A stretch of 39,933 nt of DNA, taken from contig JALWZB010000123.1 in the NCBI GenBank assembly GCA_027002995.1, positions 1 to 39,933 on the forward strand, given 5' to 3'. The position numbers and the translations under genes are program-made. The notes beneath the pieces are model-generated. The model was not told the DNA's origin and ran no database searches. It was given only the letters and a program-made list of their open reading frames with translations. Origin of the DNA: Desulfurococcales archaeon. GTDB taxonomy: Archaea > Thermoproteota > Thermoprotei_A > Sulfolobales > NBVN01. Shown here piece by piece: positions 7,591-18,533 of this stretch; the first letter of the stretch is position 1, and every line of letters begins with the position of its first letter.

Positions 7591-9727
7591 CTTAGAGGAG
7601 CTCACGAAGGAGGAGGAGATAAGCTCTCTCCAAGCACTCTTCACAGACTTCCTCAGGAATTTCCGGGACAGTAAAGGGAGGTTCAAGTACAGGGAGCGAA
7701 TAAGGGAGATGATACTTCGGGAATCAAAGTCCTTAACAATAGATTACGAGGACCTAATATCCTACGACCCCCACCTAGCGGACATAATTGAGGAGAGTCC
7801 TGACGAGGCGTTCCCAGCACTCAGTGAAAGCATCAGGACGCTAGTGAGGGACGAGAACCCCGAGTATGCTGACAAGGTCTTCAAGTTCTATGCCAGGCTA
7901 AGCGGGTGGGTGAAGTCCACACCAATACGTCACATTAGAAGCGAGCACATAAACAAGTTAGTTATGATTGAAGGAATTATAGTTCGGAGCACCCCCCCAC
8001 GACATAAGCTTTACAAGGCAACATACCTCCACATACTTCCTACCGGAGAGCAACACGAGTTTGAGTGGCCTCCGGGAGAAGGGGAGGAGATAGGGGATGA
8101 ACTCGAGAAACCCACTTACTGCCCCGAATGCGTTGCGGCATACGAGGAGGAGTTAGAGGAAGGGAGCGCTAAGAGAAGACAGCGTGGCATATTTAAGCTC
8201 CTCCCCGAGAAGTCAAAGTACCGTGACTGGCAATTAGTTGTTGTTCAGGAAAGGCCCGAGGAAATACCTGCTGGCCAAATACCTCGATCCATTGAAGTCG
8301 TCTTGGTGGACGACCTAGTTGATGTAGCCAGACCCGGCGATAGGGTCTCCGTCATAGGGATCGTCAGGCTATCCAGAAGTAAGAAGCCCTCGAAACCAAT
8401 ATTCTCTTGCTACATAGAGGCAAACAACATCATCGTCGCGCAGAGATTCCTAGAGGAATTAAAGCTAAGCCCTGAAGATGAGGAGAAGATACTCTCACTA
8501 TCCCGCGATCCCCTCATACGAAGGAAAATCATAGCGAGCATAGCCCCCACCATCTACGGCATGTGGGACATAAAGGAGGCCGTAGCCCTCCAACTATTCG
8601 GAGGAGTATCTAAGGAAGCCCCCGACGGGACTAAGATACGTGGCGAAATACACGTACTCCTACTCGGTGACCCTGGAACCGCAAAAAGCCAAATACTTCA
8701 ATATGTTGCTAGGATAGCGCCTCGAGGAATATACACTACCGGTAAGGGAAGCTCGGCCGCCGGACTCACCGCCGCCGTCATCAGGGATAAGCAAACAGGA
8801 GAGTACTTCCTAGAAGCCGGTGCCATGGTCCTTGGTGACGGCGGCGTCGTGGCCATAGACGAGATAGATAAGATGCGTGAGGAAGACAGGGTAGCGATAC
8901 ATGAGGCCATGGAGCAGGGCACGGTCAGCATAGCTAAGGCCGGTATCGTCGCACGCCTTAATGCGCGGGCATCAGTACTAGCTGCGGGGAACCCCAAACG
9001 CGGGCGTTACGAGCCGGAACTGGGGCTCGCTGGGAACATAAACCTTCCGATCACCATATTATCAAGGTTTGACCTGATCTTCATTTTGAAGGACGTGGCA
9101 GAGATAAAGCACGATGAATCCTTAGTTCGCTATGTGCTCAGAACGCATGAGAGACACGGGTCAGTGACCCCGGAGATACCGCCCGACCTACTTAGGAAGT
9201 ACATCGCCTATGCTAGGAAGAACGTGAAACCCGTTCTCACTAAGGAAGCTCAAGAGATAATTAAGGAGTACTATATAGAGCTCCGCAAGAAGAGCGCTGA
9301 GAACCCGAAAGCACCTCTAGCGATAACTACGAGGCAACTAGAGGCGTTAGTGCGCCTAGCGGAGGCACATGCGAGAATGGCCCTCAAGAACAAAGTTGAG
9401 GCGGAAGACGCTGCGGAGGCGGTGAGGCTCATGAATACCGTCCTACAGAAGGTAGGCATGGATGTTGAGACTGGAGCCTTAGACATAGACACGATAATGG
9501 TTGGAAAGCCTAGGAGCCTGCAGGAGAAGGAAATAGCGCTACTTAACCTAATCAGGGAACTAGCGAAGGAATCGGACTTAGGATGCGTTAGGAGGAAGTA
9601 CTTAAAGGCTAAAGCACTGGAGTTAGGCATAGTTGACGAGAAGACCTTCGATAGGCTCTTAGCAAGCCTCAGGAGAACCGGGGACATCTACGAAAAACGT
9701 GCCCTATGCTACGCACCAACGGATTAA
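7574..9727 (+). CDS. mcm: replicative DNA helicase MCM
   Basis: 717 aa, full length for archaeal MCM. N-terminal A domain, zinc-binding and OB region (histidines in the LHILPTGEQH stretch and YCPEC), then the AAA+ core with Walker A LLGDPGTAKSQ (about residue 365), Walker B VVAIDEIDKM and arginine finger LSRFDLIF, and a C-terminal winged helix (after about 620). Forms the hexameric 3'-5' helicase at replication forks. Start: TTG 7574 lies 6 nt after GAGGTGA (7561-7567), which is inside the gins23 coding sequence, so the two are translationally coupled. No intein is present. Confidence 0.97.
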   Translation: MTSSINLEELTKEEEISSLQALFTDFLRNFRDSKGRFKYRERIREMILRESKSLTIDYEDLISYDPHLADIIEESPDEAFPALSESIRTLVRDENPEYADKVFKFYARLSGWVKSTPIRHIRSEHINKLVMIEGIIVRSTPPRHKLYKATYLHILPTGEQHEFEWPPGEGEEIGDELEKPTYCPECVAAYEEELEEGSAKRRQRGIFKLLPEKSKYRDWQLVVVQERPEEIPAGQIPRSIEVVLVDDLVDVARPGDRVSVIGIVRLSRSKKPSKPIFSCYIEANNIIVAQRFLEELKLSPEDEEKILSLSRDPLIRRKIIASIAPTIYGMWDIKEAVALQLFGGVSKEAPDGTKIRGEIHVLLLGDPGTAKSQILQYVARIAPRGIYTTGKGSSAAGLTAAVIRDKQTGEYFLEAGAMVLGDGGVVAIDEIDKMREEDRVAIHEAMEQGTVSIAKAGIVARLNARASVLAAGNPKRGRYEPELGLAGNINLPITILSRFDLIFILKDVAEIKHDESLVRYVLRTHERHGSVTPEIPPDLLRKYIAYARKNVKPVLTKEAQEIIKEYYIELRKKSAENPKAPLAITTRQLEALVRLAEAHARMALKNKVEAEDAAEAVRLMNTVLQKVGMDVETGALDIDTIMVGKPRSLQEKEIALLNLIRELAKESDLGCVRRKYLKAKALELGIVDEKTFDRLLASLRRTGDIYEKRALCYAPTD

Positions 9728-9787
9728 CGTTAACGGCAATATACAAGCTTAATAAGCCGAACAAACCCTCTCTACTGGGTCGGGATA

Positions 9788-10027
9788 ATGTGTGAGCTAG
9801 TGGTGCGCCTCAGCAGCGGTAAGGAGATACCGATCGATGAGACAACACTATCCATAGTTTACAAGTACATAAGGTCAGTATACACGCTGGAGATGCTGGC
9901 TAGGGACCTAGGACTCGACAGCTGGGAGGAGGCGTACGAATTCATTAAGAGACTCCCGGCTTGGATAGCGTGGACGCCATCATCGTTCTTCGAGTACACG
10001 AAGCGCAGAATCTGCGGCGAGAGCTAA
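9788..10027 (+). CDS. small crenarchaeal protein of unknown function
   Basis: 79 aa, soluble, mainly helical, with a C-terminal half rich in aromatic residues (AWIAWTPSSFF). No recognisable motif. ATG 9788 is preceded by CGGG. It ends exactly where the next ORF starts (TAA then ATG), so the two form a tight pair. Position directly after mcm could point to an information-processing role, but nothing in the sequence shows it. Confidence 0.65.
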   Translation: MCELVVRLSSGKEIPIDETTLSIVYKYIRSVYTLEMLARDLGLDSWEEAYEFIKRLPAWIAWTPSSFFEYTKRRICGES

Positions 10028-10555
10028 ATGACGACACCCTGTGGAGACAGAAACACGTACGTACTAACGGTAAGGTACGGGAAAGAAAGACTAGCGGAGC
10101 TGGAGGTGGGCGACGCTCTTTTCCCCACTGACCCAAGCGTCAAGATAGAGAGAACTGTCTTCGGCGGCGTTTTAGTGCTTTGCACCACGTTACAGTTCGA
10201 CGAACTACTTAACGCTCTACTAGCATTTCCACCAACAACCCTCGAGCGCATAGTTCCAATCATGGCGTGCTGCGATGCGAGTAAGGATAAGGACGACGTT
10301 GTAAAATGTGTGGTCGACGTAGTGCTGAGGGAAGGGTTAAGGTATAGTGAAGTCCGATTCGGCAGACGCGGGTGCTTGAGTAAGGATCAGCTTAGGTCAC
10401 TTGAAAGGAAACTTCGTGAGTTCTCAACACCTTATTCAGACAATACCCTACTTGTTGAACCACTAGATAATGTAGTATGTATCGGAATTGTCAAGGACGC
10501 TATGGATAAATCATTTAAAGAAAAAGTAATGAAAATTCAACCTTACAGGAGGTAG
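10028..10555 (+). CDS. possible THUMP-domain (Tan1-like) protein
   Basis: 175 aa. The middle ([32 protein letters not shown]) fits the THUMP pattern of a strand, a helix with FDE, and a loop into a strand ending in a VPI-type motif. THUMP domains bind tRNA; Tan1/THUMPD1-type stand-alone proteins help acetylate cytidine-12. The C-terminal part ([13 protein letters not shown]...[15 protein letters not shown]) also reads like the second half of THUMP. ATG 10028 begins immediately after the preceding stop codon, so translation is probably coupled. Assignment is from pattern only and remains tentative. Confidence 0.45.
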   Translation: MTTPCGDRNTYVLTVRYGKERLAELEVGDALFPTDPSVKIERTVFGGVLVLCTTLQFDELLNALLAFPPTTLERIVPIMACCDASKDKDDVVKCVVDVVLREGLRYSEVRFGRRGCLSKDQLRSLERKLREFSTPYSDNTLLVEPLDNVVCIGIVKDAMDKSFKEKVMKIQPYRR

Positions 10556-10632
10556 GGCCTCATGCATTACTAATCAAGAACGACCAACCAACTTTTTTAG
10601 TAATGTACCGTATTGATAAGGAGGGAGGGCTT

Positions 10633-11127
10633 ATGGGTGAACTAAAGAAGATAGAGGTTATTGACATCCCCGTACCTGAAGGAACTAACGTAATAGTGGG
10701 GCACACTCACTTCATTAAGAGCGTTGAGGATCTCTACGAAACGCTAGTGACGTCCTCAACTTCCATTAAATTTGGCATCGGCTTCGTTGAGGCTAGCGGA
10801 GCAAGGCTAGTACGCTCGGATGGCAACGACCCCGACCTCATTAAGCTGGCGGAAGAGGTAGCGCTGAAGATAGGGGCGGGACACACGTTCGTCATATACT
10901 TAAGGAATGCGTGGCCAATAAACGTCCTCAATGCCGTGAAGATGGTGCAGGAGGTATGCCGTATCTACACGGCAACGGCTAACCCCCTGCAGGTAGTAGT
11001 CGCTGAGACAGACCAGGGGCGGGCCGTCCTCGGCGTTGTCGACGGATATACACCGCTTGGCGTGGAGGACGAGAAAGCGAAGAGGGAAAGACACGAATTC
11101 CTTAGGAAGATAGGGTACAAGCGCTAG
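10633..11127 (+). CDS. adenosine-specific kinase (Adenosine_kin family, PF04008/DUF355)
   Basis: 164 aa, the usual family length. The sequence carries the characteristic stretches [53 protein letters not shown] and DGYTPLGVE. The family prototype was described structurally as an adenosine-binding, adenosine-specific kinase; the cellular role is poorly defined. The track start (10603) is upstream, but ATG 10633 lies 8 nt after GAGG (10621-10624) in a purine-rich leader, and family proteins start here. A T6 stretch (10591-10596) just upstream probably contains the promoter. Monocistronic or with the following gene 12 nt downstream. Confidence 0.88.
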   Translation: MGELKKIEVIDIPVPEGTNVIVGHTHFIKSVEDLYETLVTSSTSIKFGIGFVEASGARLVRSDGNDPDLIKLAEEVALKIGAGHTFVIYLRNAWPINVLNAVKMVQEVCRIYTATANPLQVVVAETDQGRAVLGVVDGYTPLGVEDEKAKRERHEFLRKIGYKR

Positions 11128-11139
11128 GGGTTTTCTTGA

Positions 11140-11841
11140 ATGGGTGAATACTTATTCAAGTGTTTAGAGCGGGTGGACAAGATTTTTGACGGGAAAGTTC
11201 TCCTTACTGTACTTAAGGAGGCGACTTCGAAAACTGTAAAAATACGGGGTGATCTAGACACTAACCGCATACCAGAGAGCAGGATTAGAAGAATAATCAG
11301 TAATTCCTTCAGTGGAACTAGGTGCGACTACGTATTACTGCTTAATAATGAAGGTAAGACCGAGATACTTGTGCCCGTGAGCGATGCCGCAGTAACTGCT
11401 AGAACAGTGATTTTCCCTCGAATAGCTAGGTTAAAGGGAATACAGCTCCTTAAGAAGCAAGAGAGGGTAGAGTTAGAGGCTAACGCTGTCTTCTCACGAT
11501 CACTAATTAACGAGAACGTGAACGTTGATGACTTCTATTACGTATTCGAAGGACGCGTCGGCTTAGTAGAACCGCATAATGATGTGGTAGCCGTGAGAAT
11601 ACTTACGGATAAAGGGACGAGAGTCATACTGAATGGTGAGCACGTAGAGAAAATCAAGAAGGAGAACATAGAGCTCCTCAAACCACAGCCCCTCCGCCAA
11701 CGCGCCGCGGTTAAGAAGGTAACCAAGAAACGGAAGAAAGCTAAGAGGAGAACAAAGAGGAGGAAAGCATCGAGGAAGAGAAAACCTAAGAGAAAATCAA
11801 GGACTCGAAGGAAAAGGCGGACCTCAAAGAAGAAGCGCTAG
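11140..11841 (+). CDS. unknown protein with long Lys/Arg-rich C-terminal tail
   Basis: 233 aa. Residues 1-185 form an alpha/beta domain with no motif I recognise. The last 45 or so residues (from about 11704) are almost only Lys, Arg, Ser and Thr, in KKRKKAKRR/RKRKPKRK-like blocks, as in histone H1 tails or ribosome-associated extensions. I infer nucleic-acid binding. The final 18 nt overlap the convergent argF gene, so part of the tail is encoded in DNA antisense to argF; the real end could therefore be recent. ATG 11140 follows a weak GGGG. It could be a chromatin or ribosome-associated protein; no evidence separates these. Confidence 0.6.
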   Translation: MGEYLFKCLERVDKIFDGKVLLTVLKEATSKTVKIRGDLDTNRIPESRIRRIISNSFSGTRCDYVLLLNNEGKTEILVPVSDAAVTARTVIFPRIARLKGIQLLKKQERVELEANAVFSRSLINENVNVDDFYYVFEGRVGLVEPHNDVVAVRILTDKGTRVILNGEHVEKIKKENIELLKPQPLRQRAAVKKVTKKRKKAKRRTKRRKASRKRKPKRKSRTRRKRRTSKKKR

Positions 11842-12789
11842 TATGGCTTTCTGAGCGTGCAACCTGTTCTCTGCCTGATCCCACACTACTGATTGAGGAC
11901 CATCTATAACTTCATCCGTTACTTCCATCCCCCTATGCGCCGGCAGGCAGTGCATGAATATCGCATCGCTCTTCGCTAGGCTCATTAATTCAGGTGTCAC
12001 CCTGAACCTACTCAGATCCTTAATGCGTTTCTCACGCTCAGCTTCCTGCCCCATACTCACCCATACATCAGTGTAGACCACGTCAGCACCCTTCACGGCG
12101 TCTTCAGGGCTTCTCAGCACCTCTATGCTGGCACCGGTCCTGTTGGCGTCCTCCATAGCTAACTTCATGATCTCGGGGTCTGGATCATAGCCTTCGGCCG
12201 TGCCGATCTTTATGTTAATCCCTAGCTTAGCTGAAGCTAGTAACAGGGAATGAAGGACGTTGTCGCCCCCGTCACCCACGAATGCTATGGTGAGGCCAGC
12301 TAATCTCCCCTTCTTCTCAAGTATCGTTAGCATGTCACCAATTATCTGGCACGGGTGTTCTTTATCACTTAAGGCATTAATCACTGGAATAGTCGCGTAC
12401 TTAGCTAACTCAACTAGGTCACCGTGGTTGTACACCCTAGCAACTACTCCGTCGACGTACCTACTGAGAACCCTTGCAGTGTCCGCTATGGTTTCACCTC
12501 GTCCCAACTGCATTTCCTTCCAACCCAGCGATATGACGTAACCACCTAGCTGCACCATTGCTTGCTCGAAGCTTATTCTGGTTCGGGTGCTTGGCTTCTG
12601 GAATATCATTAGGAGGGTCTTCCCCCTTAGTACAGGGATTATCCTCTCACCAGCGTAGAATCTTCTCTTGAAGTCAAGGGCTGTCTGGATAATGAATTGA
12701 AGTTCCTCCGAACTTAGGTCAGCTATGGATATTAAGTCTCTCCCACGAAGGGACTTCACGTTTCTCCCTAGTGCTAGGGACGCGGTCAC
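11824..12789 (-). CDS. argF: ornithine carbamoyltransferase
   Basis: Transfers carbamoyl from carbamoyl phosphate to ornithine to make citrulline (arginine biosynthesis, cytoplasm). 321 aa, normal length. Carbamoyl-phosphate site STRTRISFE (with KPSTRTR), HPCQIIGDMLT, then the ornithine-binding region with MGQE and the diagnostic MHCLPAHRG. The domain order is complete. GTG 12789 has no ribosome binding site, but the TATA-like AATATATTAA (12817-12826) is about 30 nt upstream, so the mRNA is probably leaderless or nearly so. It is divergent from a winged-helix regulator across only 39 bp, which suggests that regulator may control it. Confidence 0.95.
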   Translation of the reverse strand: MTASLALGRNVKSLRGRDLISIADLSSEELQFIIQTALDFKRRFYAGERIIPVLRGKTLLMIFQKPSTRTRISFEQAMVQLGGYVISLGWKEMQLGRGETIADTARVLSRYVDGVVARVYNHGDLVELAKYATIPVINALSDKEHPCQIIGDMLTILEKKGRLAGLTIAFVGDGGDNVLHSLLLASAKLGINIKIGTAEGYDPDPEIMKLAMEDANRTGASIEVLRSPEDAVKGADVVYTDVWVSMGQEAEREKRIKDLSRFRVTPELMSLAKSDAIFMHCLPAHRGMEVTDEVIDGPQSVVWDQAENRLHAQKAILALLL

Positions 12790-12828
12790 CGTAATAAACG
12801 TTAAACAAGGTAACGCAATATATTAAGT
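12790..12828. promoter_or_regulatory. compact divergent promoter region, argF and winged-helix regulator
   Basis: Only 39 bp separate the two starts. AATATATTAA (12817-12826) is placed for argF on the minus strand; TTAAAC (12801-12806) is about 25 nt before GTG 12829 on the plus strand. Each TATA box lies in the other gene's initiation region, so one bound protein could silence both. Confidence 0.5.
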
Positions 12829-13470
12829 GTGCCCGCAATGGACGCTGTGAGAGTCATTGCTGAGATAGCGATGCCGCGCCGGAAGGTTAAACCCAACTTC
12901 ACTCCATACCATGTAATCAAGGCACTCATGATAATTAGCAAGGGCCACGTGGGTCGCCCTAAGCTACGGGAGGAACTTAGGTTAGGGGATGCTAGCACGA
13001 GAACATTGCTCAAACGCCTTAAGGAGGCTAAATTGATAAGGTCGTTCCGCCCAACCGGAACCGAGCTAACAGAGAGGGGGCGTGAAGTTCTCAGGGAAGT
13101 ACTAAGTAGTCTAGTGGTGCTCGGGGAGGTACCTCACGGTAATATCTGCAGTAACTGCGTCACCTCAGCGGTGGTTTTAAGAAATGCTACAAACCTCCTC
13201 AGAAGAATGGGGGTTGTAAGAGTTAGGGATCTAGTAGTTAAGCAGGGGGCGGATGGGGCATTAATACTGCTGGTAGGTCCCGGCGGAAGGATCTTGATGC
13301 CCGTGCAGGATGGGGAGGTACCTTTCACAGACCCACTGGTCTTAGATATAAGGAGAAAGGTTTCGTTGAGGGAGGGCGACGTGATACTTGTCGCTATGTG
13401 TAGCCCTCGTGATGAGTCATGTACTGAGCATGCAGTGAACGCCGCTATCGCAGTGCTGGAGCGGGGTTAG
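12829..13470 (+). CDS. winged-helix transcriptional regulator (DUF4443-like)
   Basis: 213 aa. The N-terminal winged helix (GRPKLREELRLGDASTRTLLKRLKEAKLI, with wing TGTELTERG) is followed by a C-terminal domain with ICSNC and a CSPRDESC motif, resembling DUF4443 regulators of archaea; the effector is unknown. The cysteines could bind metal or a ligand. GTG 12829 would be a leaderless start; ATG 12838 (three codons later) is an alternative. It is divergent from argF with overlapping promoters and 4 nt upstream of the Dph6-like gene, so autoregulation and control of argF are plausible inferences. Confidence 0.7.
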   Translation: MPAMDAVRVIAEIAMPRRKVKPNFTPYHVIKALMIISKGHVGRPKLREELRLGDASTRTLLKRLKEAKLIRSFRPTGTELTERGREVLREVLSSLVVLGEVPHGNICSNCVTSAVVLRNATNLLRRMGVVRVRDLVVKQGADGALILLVGPGGRILMPVQDGEVPFTDPLVLDIRRKVSLREGDVILVAMCSPRDESCTEHAVNAAIAVLERG

Positions 13471-13474
13471 TGAG

Positions 13475-14170
13475 ATGCGTAAGGCCATAGCGCTTTACAC
13501 GGGCGGGAAGGATTCCCACTACGCGATAATTAAGGCCTTAGAGAAGGGTATTGTGACCACCTGCCTAGTAATAGTGAGGGCTGGCAGGGAGGACTCCTGG
13601 ATGTTCCACACTGTGAATATTGACCGGGCGATTCTCCATGCCAAGTTAATGGGTATACCTTACGTAACAGTGCGAGTGAGCGGCGCGAAGGAAATTGAAG
13701 TCGAAGAGCTTAAGCACGCGTTAGGAACTCAGGCTGTAATGTGCGTCGATGAAGTTGAGTACCTAGTAACTGGCGCTGTGGCCTCAAGATACCAAAAAGA
13801 ACGTGTTGATGTGCTAGCGGAGGAATTGGGTTTAAAGCACTACGCCCCCCTATGGGGTGCTGATCAAGGTAAGTTATTCCTTGAAGAAGCAAGCACCTTG
13901 AGCTTCCTGATAACAGCTGTTCAAGCATATGGCTTGAGTGGCGAGTTACTAGGCAAGCCCGTAACCCCCAGCTTCGCAGCAAAGTTGCTCTCTAGGTTCA
14001 AGCGATATTCCATAAGCCCCGTAGGGGAAGGCGGTGAGTTCGAAACATTCGTTATCTCTTCACCAATGTTTAGGGGAAGATCCATAGCCATACGTAAAGC
14101 CTCAATGATGTGGAACCCGAACACCTTCACAGGGTACTACGTGATTGAGGATGCTGGGATCTTACCTTAA
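13475..14170 (+). CDS. diphthine-ammonia ligase family PP-loop ATPase (Dph6-like)
   Basis: 231 aa, typical for the archaeal MJ0570/DUF71 family. PP-loop YTGGKDSHYA near the N-terminus binds ATP. The family-specific motifs WGADQGKLFLEE and SPVGEGGEFETF complete the active site. The expected reaction is the ATP-dependent amidation of diphthine on elongation factor 2. ATG 13475 lies 4 nt after the regulator's stop, with GGGG at its end, so the two are co-transcribed; the reason for this pairing is not visible. Confidence 0.88.
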   Translation: MRKAIALYTGGKDSHYAIIKALEKGIVTTCLVIVRAGREDSWMFHTVNIDRAILHAKLMGIPYVTVRVSGAKEIEVEELKHALGTQAVMCVDEVEYLVTGAVASRYQKERVDVLAEELGLKHYAPLWGADQGKLFLEEASTLSFLITAVQAYGLSGELLGKPVTPSFAAKLLSRFKRYSISPVGEGGEFETFVISSPMFRGRSIAIRKASMMWNPNTFTGYYVIEDAGILP

Positions 14171-14186
14171 AATTAAAGAAAGGCCC

Positions 14187-15242
14187 CTACTTCTTGAACC
14201 ATGCATCCAATCCCTTGACCCGTACCTTTATGTTCTCCCTGTACGCCTTCCTTAGCCTTTCATATGCGTTCTTAACACGCTCAGGAGAGAAGTCATGCTC
14301 CCTCACGAGTATCTCCATTAACTCCTCTAGGTTTGGTTCACGCCATTCAACCTTGTACTCATCCGTGACTGGCGGGTTAAGGAACAGCTCCTTAATCTTC
14401 TCGGGTGGTACAGGGAAGGACGCGCCTGGGAGAGCCTTAAGCGCCTTCTCCAACGTTCCGTACGTGCGTATTAAGCGATACGCTGTCTTAGGCCCTACCC
14501 CCTTAACACCTGAGGGATTGTAGTCTGTCCCCAGCAATATTGCTATGTCTATTAGCTGCTCCCTCGTGAGGTTGAGTACCTTCAGTAGCGTGTTAAGCTC
14601 TATGATCTCCGGCTTTATTTCTACGTAGACGTTCTTGCGCGGCAACTTCCTCCTTCCTGAGATTGTTAAGTTCCTGAGCAACCGGGGCGCACCGAAGAGT
14701 AGCGAGTCGTAGTCCTGTGAGGCAGCTGCCCAAGCATCACCTTTCTTAGCTAGGTGTGCTGCCTGAGCCTCTCCCTCGGAAGGGGCTTGAACCCACGGGA
14801 CGCCCATGGCGTTAAGCAGTTTCTTCGCATCCTCAACCATTTCATTCGTTAACCTAGAAGACATCTGCGCATATCTTCTGGCCGCCTCTAAGTCACCCTT
14901 ACTCAGTGCTTCAGCGTACTTCTTCGCCGCCTCCTCCCTCACGCTCATCCTCTCAGCTATTTCCTTAGCTTTCAGCTCCGGCGGCTTACCGTCAAACACG
15001 TAGACGGGCTTTATCCCTGCTTCCATAAAGTTAATTGTCCTGTAGAAGAGCCCACTTAAGTGACTAGTTATTCTTCCCTGCCTGTCCTTTAAGGGGGTTC
15101 CGTCAGGTTGCCTTATTGCCGCAAGAAACTGATATAGCGCGTTGTAAGCATCTATAGCCACTACCTTTCCCTTAAGTTCCCTTAGGTCCCCTACAACACG
15201 TACTGCTTCCTGCGGTATTAGTTCCTTCAAATTCACGCCCAA
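14187..15242 (-). CDS. fen: flap endonuclease 1
   Basis: Structure-specific nuclease that removes 5' flaps in Okazaki-fragment maturation and repair. 351 aa. XPG N domain with [16 protein letters not shown] domain with PSEGEAQAA and [10 protein letters not shown], supplying the metal-binding acidic residues; helix-hairpin-helix [17 protein letters not shown]; and a C-terminal PCNA-binding tail ending GLDAWFKK. The track starts at TTG 15245. The next codon is also TTG (15242) and would give MGVNLKEL, with the conserved Gly2 that lines the active site in FEN1 proteins; GGGGAT lies upstream. I prefer 15242. Confidence 0.95.
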   Translation of the reverse strand: MGVNLKELIPQEAVRVVGDLRELKGKVVAIDAYNALYQFLAAIRQPDGTPLKDRQGRITSHLSGLFYRTINFMEAGIKPVYVFDGKPPELKAKEIAERMSVREEAAKKYAEALSKGDLEAARRYAQMSSRLTNEMVEDAKKLLNAMGVPWVQAPSEGEAQAAHLAKKGDAWAAASQDYDSLLFGAPRLLRNLTISGRRKLPRKNVYVEIKPEIIELNTLLKVLNLTREQLIDIAILLGTDYNPSGVKGVGPKTAYRLIRTYGTLEKALKALPGASFPVPPEKIKELFLNPPVTDEYKVEWREPNLEELMEILVREHDFSPERVKNAYERLRKAYRENIKVRVKGLDAWFKK

Positions 15243-15344
15243 CAACTATCCCCATATACCTAACCTCATGGACGTAGTTAAGTATTGCAACTCACCACCG
15301 GATTGTTTTTAAGGCCACCTACTTACCTATGATAGGTCGTGAGC

Positions 15345-15560
15345 ATGAGTCAAGCAAGCGAGCAAAGTAAGGGTCCGGTGATAGTTGAGGCTTCAACGCC
15401 GCCAATATGCAGTAGTTGTGGTAGGGTAGTTCCTCCCGGCGAGAAGGCCGTTAAGTTCTACTGCCCGAACTGCGGCACGATATTGATCTGGAGATGTAGG
15501 AAGTGCAGAGAACTAGTGATACCATATAAGTGCCCGAACTGTGGTTTTGAGGGTCCTTAA
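15345..15560 (+). CDS. zinc-ribbon RNA-binding protein, EF-1beta partner
   Basis: 71 aa. Four CxxC pairs (CSSC, CPNC, CRKC, CPNC) form two zinc ribbons, as in the small archaeal HVO_2753-like proteins annotated as translation-related RNA-binding zinc ribbons. It sits 12 nt before the gene for EF-1beta, the usual archaeal arrangement. Start ATG 15345 lies 7 nt after TAGGT; the track's GTG 15339 is two codons upstream. A TATA-like TTTTTAAGG (15304-15312) is divergent from fen. Confidence 0.85.
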   Translation: MSQASEQSKGPVIVEASTPPICSSCGRVVPPGEKAVKFYCPNCGTILIWRCRKCRELVIPYKCPNCGFEGP

Positions 15561-15572
15561 GAGGTGGGTTAC

Positions 15573-15851
15573 ATGGCTAAAGTATTGGTTGCGTTAAGGG
15601 TAAATCCCTCAGATGAGAATGTGAATCTTGACAAGTTAGTCGAGGAGGTAAAGAAGAACCTGCCTAAGGATTTCGAGATAGTAAAGCATGAGAAGACATA
15701 CATAGCATTCGGGCTCTACGCACTGAGGTTGTATGTGATAATGCCAGAGGAATTTGAGGGCGGAACCGAGAAGCTGGAAGACTACCTAAAGAGCATCGAA
15801 GGCATATCTTCAGTAGACATAGAATACGTCACTAGAACAGAAGCGTTCTAG
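15573..15851 (+). CDS. ef1b: translation elongation factor 1-beta
   Basis: Guanine-nucleotide exchange factor for aEF-1alpha. 92 aa with the characteristic ends MAKVLVALRV and VDIEYVTRTEAF, a ferredoxin-like fold of about 90 residues. ATG 15573 is used because GGTGG (15563-15567) is 5 nt upstream and family proteins begin here; the track's GTG 15564 adds three codons. Co-transcribed with the zinc ribbon. Confidence 0.95.
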   Translation: MAKVLVALRVNPSDENVNLDKLVEEVKKNLPKDFEIVKHEKTYIAFGLYALRLYVIMPEEFEGGTEKLEDYLKSIEGISSVDIEYVTRTEAF

Positions 15852-16011
15852 AAAAACAACTCGTTTTTAGGCTAGGGACAGTTGCTTTAAGTCACCAACC
15901 TTAAAACCTGTAGGATATGCTAGCAGGTATTAATTGCATCTCCTCAGATTAGCTTAAGAATAACCAACAATCCCTATAAGCTCTAGAACTACAATCGAGC
16001 TTAGGTAGTGA

Positions 16012-18222
<2,211 letters not shown>

Positions 18223-18278
18223 TGCAACAATAACATCTTTAAGGCTCGGTGGTAGAGGTGTAGCGGAGGGTACGTGGG

Positions 18279-18533
18279 TTGCTGATAACTCGATTTTCTT
18301 CCAACATAGTGTTGAGGATACTGGAGATATTGAATGAGAATACTGGGATAATGAAAGACACTGACCTCTACGAAGCCCTAAGAAGGGAGTTTGACATATC
18401 GTATCACGAGATGATGAGGTACCTAATGATGCTGGAGATCAGGGGATACATCCACGTTTCCTCATCCCGAGAGAACTTGCGGGTAGTATCACTTAACCCC
18501 AGGATTAAGGAGTACTTAACCTCTAGAACTTAA
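18279..18533 (+). CDS. small winged-helix protein
   Basis: 84 aa. Helices ILEILNENTG, LYEALRREFDISYHEMMRYLMMLEI and a wing (GYIHVSSSRENLRVV) form a stand-alone winged helix, probably DNA-binding. TTG 18279 is preceded by GGAGGG (18265-18270, 8 nt). Its stop codon shares the palindromic TTAA with the stop of the convergent TatD gene. The target is unknown; the position after cdc48 is the only clue. Confidence 0.7.
   Translation: MLITRFSSNIVLRILEILNENTGIMKDTDLYEALRREFDISYHEMMRYLMMLEIRGYIHVSSSRENLRVVSLNPRIKEYLTSRT

Noticed and set aside
13710-13982. 90-aa minus-strand ORF
   Set aside because: Shadow of the Dph6-like gene, whose motifs lie across it.
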